A DNA stretch of 64,000 nucleotides, taken from positions 750,932 to 814,931 of the forward strand of contig UESW01003900.1 of NCBI GenBank assembly GCA_900491605.1. Direction: 5' to 3'. The DNA is from Calamus simplicifolius. Taxonomy: Eukaryota; Streptophyta; Magnoliopsida; Arecales; Arecaceae. The notes under the pieces are model-generated. The model worked only from the letters and a program-made list of their open reading frames with translations, did not search any database and was not told where the DNA came from. This document shows, piece by piece, positions 58,391-64,000 of the stretch (its first letter is position 1; each line of letters opens with the position of its first letter). Both the position numbers and the translations under genes were made by a program.

Positions 58391-59400
58391 CTTAGCATTC
58401 AGAAGATACAATCCTTAGGATATAAGGAGCAACAGCTCTTGAATCTTAAAGATGAAATCAAAATAACTAGGATAGAAAACAATTACAAACAGACCCTTAG
58501 AAAAATAAGATAAAGGAGATTCAAGAAAAATTAGAAAAAGAATTATGTAGCCAGAATCCTACAGCTTTCTGGGATAGACAAAAGCACCAGGTTAGTCTGC
58601 CCTATGTCAAAGATTTTAAAGAAATCAATATTCTAACAAGGCTAGGCCTATTCAGATGAATGCAGAATTGCTAGAATACTGCAAGAAAGAAATAGCAGAC
58701 TTACTAGAAAAAAGGCTTATCAGACCCAGCAAATCCCCTTGGTCTTGCCCAGCCTTTTATGTTCATAAAGCTTCAGAATTGGAAAGAGGAACCCCTAGAC
58801 TAGTCATTAATTATAAACCTTTAAACAAAATCTTAGAATGGATCAGGTATCCCATACCCAACAAGAAAGATCTTTTATCTAGACTTTATAAAGCAAAGAT
58901 ATTCTCCAAGTTTGATATGAAATCAGGATTTGGCAGATACAAATAAAAGAATCAGATAGATATAAAACAACCTTCACAGTACCCTTCGGACATTATGAAT
59001 GGAATGTAATGCCCTTTGGACTTAAGAATGCTCCTAGTGCGTTCCAAAATATTATGAATGAGATCTTCAATTCAGATACCCAGTTCAAAATAGTCTACAT
59101 AGATGATGTCTTAATCTTTTCAGAAAACTTAGAAAAACATGTCAAACATATCAGACATTTTCATAACCTAGTAAAACAGAATGGGTTAGTAATCTCAGCC
59201 CCTAAAATCAAGATTTTTCAAACCAGAATTAGGTTCTTAGGACACTATATCTGTCAAGGAACCATCAAACCTATAGAAAGATCAATCAAATTTGCTGATA
59301 AGTTTCTAGATAAGATTACGAGAGAATTCAGCTACAAAGATTTTTAGGATGCCTCAACTATGTTGCAGATTTTGTTCCAAACATAAGAATCATCCTGGAA
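58391..59400 (+). pseudogene. EPRV copy 2: reverse transcriptase
   Basis: 58656-58946 reads RPSKSPWSCPAFYV, RLVINYKPLNK and FSKFDMKSGF; one small deletion near 58937 shifts the frame. 59009-59347 holds MPFGLKNAPSAFQNIMNEIF and the catalytic YIDD at 59096-59107. FLGHYI and a C-terminal stretch follow, to a stop at 59345. Domain order RT then RNase H without integrase identifies a pararetrovirus and not an LTR element. Confidence 0.85.
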
Positions 59401-59990
59401 CCTCTATATGCGCAACTTAGAAAAAAGAAAGCAAATTGGATAGAAGAAAACACACAAATTGTTAAAAAGGTTAAGACCCTAGTCAGAAAGCTTCCCTGTC
59501 TAGAATTGTTAAACCCCGCGGCATTAGTCATAGTAGAGATAGATGCCTCAGACATAGGATTTGGAGGAATCCTTAAACAAAGAATAAATGATAGAGAAAG
59601 CCTAGTCAGATACCACTCAGGAATTTGGAATAATGCTCAGAAAAACTACAGCACAATAAAAAAGGAAATTCTAGCAATCGCCTCTTGCATTCAAAAGTTT
59701 CAAGACAAATTATATTTCAAAAAATTCCTTCTCAGAATTGATTGCAAATTAGCAAAGATATTTTAAAAAAAGATGTTGAAAACCTTGTTTCCAAGCAAAT
59801 TTTTGCTCGATGGCAAGCAATTTTATTGGTATTTGATTTTGAAATAGAATTTTTAAAAGGATCAGAAAACATCTACCAGACTTCCTAACTCGAGAATTTC
59901 ATACAGGAATAGAATGTCAGAAAAACCTAGAACCAAGGCTTCCTATGCCAAACCAATGACTCTCATGCCACTTAGAACATTACCCCTATA
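59401..59990 (+). pseudogene. EPRV copy 2: RNase H, first copy
   Basis: 59506-59766 reads ASDIGFGGILKQ, YSTIKKEILAIASCIQKF and FLLRIDCKLAK, the caulimovirid RNase H blocks with the catalytic D and E positions. It then continues, frameshifted, to AKPM-type residues at about 59950. A second, diverged copy follows directly. Confidence 0.8.
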
Positions 59991-60602
59991 AAAAACCAGT
60001 ATTCAGCTCTTGCATTATCCTCTTAGAGTTATACCCAGGCCACTCAGAAATGGACTGAGGAAAAGAAAAACCAGTTGGACAAAAAAAGAGACACGAGTTG
60101 TTAGAAAGGTAAAAGCCTTAGTCAAAACTCTCCCTTGCCTAGGGCTACTCGATCCAACATCCTTGGTCGTTGTAGAAACAGATGCCTCAGACATAGGATT
60201 TGGAGGAATCCTCGAACAGAAGATCAAATATAAAGAAACCTTAGTTAAATATCATTCAAGAATCTAGAATAATACCCAAGAAAATTACAGCACAGTAAAA
60301 AAGGAAGTTTTAGCAATCATCTTTTGTATTCAAAAATTTCAAGATGATTTGTATTTCAAAAAGTTTCTACTCAGAATTGACTGTAAACCAGAAAAAAAAT
60401 CCTGGAAAATGATATTAAAAATCTTGTTTCAAAACAGATTTCCACCAGATGGCAAGCGGTTTTATCCGTATTTGATTTCAAAATTGAGTTTCAGAAAGGA
60501 ACAAAAAATTGTCTGGTAGACTTTCTGACCGAGAATTTCTTACAAGAAAAACAAGATGTCAAAAAACCCCGGACCAAATCCTATTATGCCAAACCAATAA
60601 CC
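59991..60602 (+). pseudogene. EPRV copy 2: RNase H, second copy
   Basis: 60010-60267 and following frames repeat the same region: TDASDIGFGGILEQ, YSTVKKEVLAII, FLLRIDCKP, and end AKPI-like near 60600. Compared with the first copy it has many substitutions, so it is either an old tandem duplication or a junction between two different viral genomes. Confidence 0.78.
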
Positions 60603-61740
60603 TTGGCACCCTTCTCAGCACTTACACCTCTCAGTAACCGATACACAGTCTTAGCGTCACCCTCTCAAAGTTACTCCCAAGTCACCCAAAAATGGTCTCC
60701 TCCTAGTCCTAGTATTACACCCGAACAGATCAAATCCAGCCCAAGCAGACAACCTTCTTTTAACCCTTATTTCAGTAAACACTTCTCCTTGACAGTCACA
60801 CAACTAGAAAAGGATGAAGTAGATGACACCAAAAACCCTAAACTATTCAGAATTTTCCCCTTAGTCAATGGAAAAATTGTCCAGTATCATCTACCTAGAG
60901 GTTACCAAAATCCCTTGAAGACTCAAGAGTATTATGAGTTTATCCTCGTAGATACAGACTCAGTAGATGTGACCCATAAACAAGAACAAAACTCAGAAAT
61001 AGTAGCCTACTCCAAGTGTAAAATCAAAAAATTCATTACAAAAGAAGAATGGGAAAATCCATACAAAGCCAAAACATTTTCCCAGAGGTATTCACCCCCT
61101 TCAGTAGAACTACTTCGACTATCAAGAAGCATGGTATAAAGCATTCTACCTCAAACCCACAGACCATAGCTGGTTCTTCAGCTTCTATTAGAAATTCAAC
61201 AGGAAAATCCCTAGTTGGACTCATCAGTGGTGGGTTTACTTTGGGTTAACCAAAGATATACTTCCAGAATCAGGACAGAAAGGATGGGACTATTTCCACA
61301 AGAACCTGAAAACAACATTCTATAGAAACAAATCCATAATGTTTACAGTTGAATTCCAAGTCCCATGGATTATGGGATGGGATTTGTTTATCAGTCCATC
61401 CCTGGACCACCAGTTCCCTTTAGCATTAGAAAGAAGATTTAGAATTAAGTGGTGGAAGAATTTCCATTTGGAGAACGATTATCAGCCAGTAACATCAACA
61501 AGTGGCTCATTAATTATGATAATCTCGAACAATTTCCTAAAATAGAAAAAAGTACAGTTCCACCATCAGCAGCCAAAACTCTTAGTAAAAGAGAACTAAA
61601 GAAAAAAATTACTTGATGAAATATCCCAATTAGGGGACTCAGATGAAGATGAAGACATTGGATCATCACAACCAGCACTTACAAACCAGATATGTTTGCA
61701 AGATGCTCAGGATCCTTATGAGGATTACGACATAATGTAA
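60603..61740 (+). pseudogene. EPRV copy 2: 3' protein of unknown function
   Basis: 60603-61139 is open for 178 codons: a serine/proline-rich start (PSPSITPEQIKSSPSRQP), then a compact part (LFRIFPLVNGKIVQYHLPRG). Sequence in other frames continues (HSWFFSFY, HQWWVYFGLTKDILPES, 61339-61545 VPWIMGWDLFISPS, RIKWWKNF) and is rich in tryptophan. Such tryptophan-rich proteins 3' of RNase H are, from memory, common in plant endogenous caulimovirids; function unknown. Acidic end near 61620-61740. Confidence 0.55.
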
Positions 61741-62230
61741 TCCATCATACCCTACTGACAGCCAGTACTCTCCATCGATAGTCATCATGCCTTATCCTCA
61801 AGGCATCTCTCAGCAGTTCACACATGTGAAGCTCCAGTCCTTCTGCCAACAGTTAGTACACTCTACCGACAACAATCAAGGCTTTATCCTCAAGGCATCT
61901 CTCAATAGTTCACACATGTGAAGCTCCAGTCTCTCTGCCGACAACCACTCAGCACTCAGTATGCCCGTGAAGCTCCATCAACCCTCAGATAGCTCAGCCT
62001 CCAGGTCACTATCATGTGTCAGTCATTCGAGCACTGTCATGAAAAATGACTCAAAAGCTATCGTCCATGTGCAATAGTGCTCAAAAGATGGCCTGTTATC
62101 AGTACACCTCTATCCCTAGTTTTCAAAACCAGGATCCTTACCCATGGTTTTGTAGTCCCTGGATTTCTGATTTCATTTCAGTTGAAGTCCGAAGGCTCAG
62201 TCTATAAGAAGGAAAGCCTCCGGCTTGTGG
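61741..62230 (+). promoter_or_regulatory. EPRV large intergenic region with pregenomic RNA promoter (probable)
   Basis: Non-coding. A 'CTCAAGGCATCTCTCA(G/A)...CACACATGTGAAGCTCCAGT' phrase occurs twice (about 61798-61840 and 61891-61935). A TATA-like CTATAAGAAGG lies at 62202-62212, preceded by an ATGACTCA element at 62046-62053. Placement 3' of the last gene fits the pregenomic RNA promoter of caulimovirids. Confidence 0.5.
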
Positions 62231-62600
62231 AAGGCATACGAAAACTTCACACCAACCAGCCTCACACCAACCAGCCTCCTCAACCAGCCTCACACCAACC
62301 AGCTTCCTCAACTAGCCTCGCACCAACCAGGCCTCCTCAACCAGCCTCACACCAACCAGCTTCCTCAACATGCCCATTACCATCTAGCCTTATAATCATT
62401 GCCACTAGTTTACCACTTACCATCAACCTCCAACACCTTCCCTCAGTAGTAGACCAAGCCAGAAATGGTGCATCCGAAAACTTCACACCAACCAGCCTCC
62501 TCAACCAGCCTCACACCAACCAGCCTCACACCAACTAGCCTCCTCAACCAGCCTCGCACCAACCAGTCTCACACCAACTAGCCAATCAATAAGCAAAGCT
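62231..62600 (+). repeat. CACACCAACCAGCCTCC tandem repeats
   Basis: Variable-length copies of a CTCACACCAACCAGCCTCCT-type unit at 62246-62365 and 62485-62585, separated by about 120 bases of other sequence. They lie just downstream of the putative TATA box, so in the transcribed leader. The frame 62077-62538 over it is probably spurious. Confidence 0.8.
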
Positions 62601-62713
62601 TTCAGTATTACTCTTCATTTATTTTTCCTTGAATTTTTTTTTCCCCAGGAGTAGTAGTAGTATATCATGCTTCTTCTGTTTATCTTTAATTTACTATCTT
62701 AAGCCCAAAGCAT
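62601..62713 (+). other. EPRV or host sequence up to element F
   Basis: T-rich and unassigned. It contains AATCAATAAGC near 62583-62593, which could serve as a polyadenylation signal. I cannot tell whether the viral copy ends before element F. Confidence 0.3.
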
Positions 62714-63824
62714 TGATGCGTGTCGTAGTGCAACGATTTAAACACCTTAATTTCACTATTAGGATAGCGAGAGTAAGGGATCAATTCCACAGGGACTTTA
62801 GCGATTATCTTGAAATAATTTTATAAATTTAACTAAATAGATAACTAAGTAGATAATTAATAGTGCAAAATAATAAGATATGGTTTATCTTATTAGAGCA
62901 CGGCTCGTACCCGTAGATCACAACCCGTCTCTTTTAAGAATAAATCAGTCTAAATTATTTTTACTTAAATAAAATTTAATAACAATTTAACATGAATATA
63001 AATTTTATTTTAATAACATCCAAGAGTGCATATTAAACTCTAAAATAGAAGAGTTTTAATTTCTAACATGAAAAAGATAATAAAATAGCAATAAAATAAA
63101 CCCGCGATCCAGAGCTCCTGGGAACAGCCGGACGTGAACAGCCGATCTCCACAAACCACAGATGGCCTCCTCCTCCACAGCACGGACAGAAATGGCACGA
63201 ACAGAGCTCCTGAGAACAGAGCAAATTTCGATGGACGAACACAAAAACAGATCTCCTGGAATTCACCACGGCACGATCAGATTCTTCTCCCGGATGCAGC
63301 GCGCTGGATGGACGCCTCCTTGGACTCCCTTTGTGCTATTTGTAGAGGCCCGAACGAGGCCTTGACGCGGCGAGGAGTCTGTTTCAAAACAGAGAACGTA
63401 GCGAAAGCAAGGAAAATAACAAGAGAAATCTAGATAAATAACCAATAAAATTTAAATTCCTTTAATTCTCTCAATTTAATAACTTTCAATCTAATCTATT
63501 CCTTAATTGGTGAAGAAAATTATTAGAAATTGAATGGAGAAGAATCGGCAGAAACAGAGTGAGAAAACGATGAAGTCGGCACTTGGTTTGCCGACTTCAC
63601 TTTAAAATCCATGCTAAAACAGATAAATCAATGAAAAATCAATTTCGAGCTCATCTTAAATCCGATTTGAGTGCCGTTTGCGTCATTAAATCCCTAAAAT
63701 CGAGCTCTTTAAGTTGATAAGATTTTATCTAAAATATTATATAAAATATTAAAATATTAAATAATAATAGGTACGTTAAATTATTAATTAATAGGTTTAA
63801 TGATAATTATTTATGCGTTTATCA
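62714..63824 (-). repeat. Element F 3' LTR (left end of a minus-strand LTR retrotransposon)
   Basis: 1,111 bp. On the minus strand it starts TGATAAACGCAT and ends CGACACGCATCA. It is followed on the right by a purine tract. Only one LTR is in the window. Family not determined; the purine tract and the sequence after it look like those of plant gypsy elements I have seen. Confidence 0.7.
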
Positions 63825-63840
63825 CTCCCCCCAACTTGAA
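63825..63840 (-). promoter_or_regulatory. Element F polypurine tract
   Basis: On the minus strand TTCAAGTTGGGGGGAG, directly before the LTR start TGATAAACGC. Confidence 0.72.
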
Positions 63841-64000
63841 TCTTACTCGTCCTCGAGCAAATAAGAAATTTAGAAATATGTACCAAGCTAATCCAAGAAT
63901 TGATAGTTACTTATAGTTTTTTTTTTTTTAGATCATAAGGAAGTACTTCATTGGATTATTAAGTTTTTTTTTTTAGTGATAAAGTGTAGTCCATAAGAAT
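63841..64000 (-). mobile_element. Element F internal region (runs off the right edge)
   Basis: AT-rich with two poly-T runs (63918-63929 and 63966-63974). No coding seen. Expected to be the 3' untranslated part of the element. Confidence 0.5.

Noticed and set aside
62077..62538. 153-residue frame across the C-rich repeats
   Set aside because: It spans the probable promoter TATA box and a tandem repeat; the repeat part gives low-complexity HTNQPPQPAS-type peptide.
63056..63445. Short frames within the element F LTR
   Set aside because: Several overlapping frames on both strands in LTR sequence without any recognisable feature.

Overview
The window is nuclear DNA of a flowering plant and consists almost entirely of nested transposable elements. 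I see no host protein-coding gene and no tRNA or rRNA gene. The lineages (a Sirevirus-type Ty1/copia family, a Tat-type Ty3/gypsy element, a Tekay/Del-type chromovirus and endogenous caulimovirid sequence) fit an angiosperm. A monocot is my guess only; nothing here fixes the species.

Layout. An endogenous pararetrovirus (EPRV, Caulimoviridae-like) locus is the oldest layer. Positions 1-2375 hold the 5' part of one viral copy. A short inverted viral fragment (2389-2698) and an AT-rich microsatellite follow. A second viral copy starts near 2863, breaks off at 3602 and resumes at 54957, running to about 62.7 kb. A Tat-type gypsy element (E, 3603-54951, duplication GAAAC) sits inside that second copy. 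Two Sirevirus-type copia elements sit inside E. Copia A (5639-16126, duplication CATCA) splits the E integrase, and copia B (18776-48580, duplication AAAGT) lies in the E 3' region. Copia B is itself split in gag by a minus-strand Tekay-like chromovirus (C, 20630-40482, duplication CCAAG). C is split by a minus-strand copia (D, 25862-36439, duplication CATAT). The deepest chain is EPRV > E > B > C > D, and every junction has matching 5-bp target duplications readable in the sequence. A minus-strand LTR (F, 62714-63824) begins an element that runs off the right edge.

Gene content. All three copia elements have gag with a CCHC knuckle, protease, integrase, RT and RNase H. Each also has a conserved extra gene 3' of pol: an N-terminal domain that looks like the putative plant transposon protein family, a proline-rich linker and a C-terminal coiled coil. 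Only the RT-RNase H block of copia B (43110-44720) is a long uninterrupted frame. E lost most of gag through RT by deletion but keeps the second (archaeal-type) RNase H, most of integrase and two tandem-repeat arrays. It also carries an antisense gene (53706-50819, minus) that reads as four exons with three short GT-AG introns. C keeps only a gag scrap and the integrase C-terminus with chromodomain, between 3.2-kb LTRs with a 48-bp hairpin minisatellite.

The most interesting items are the apparently spliced antisense gene of the Tat element and the GTCGAC repeat module, which is shared by the copia LTR promoters and the DNA just upstream of the extra 3' gene in all three copies. Next are the hairpin minisatellite and the rearranged EPRV with two RNase H copies.
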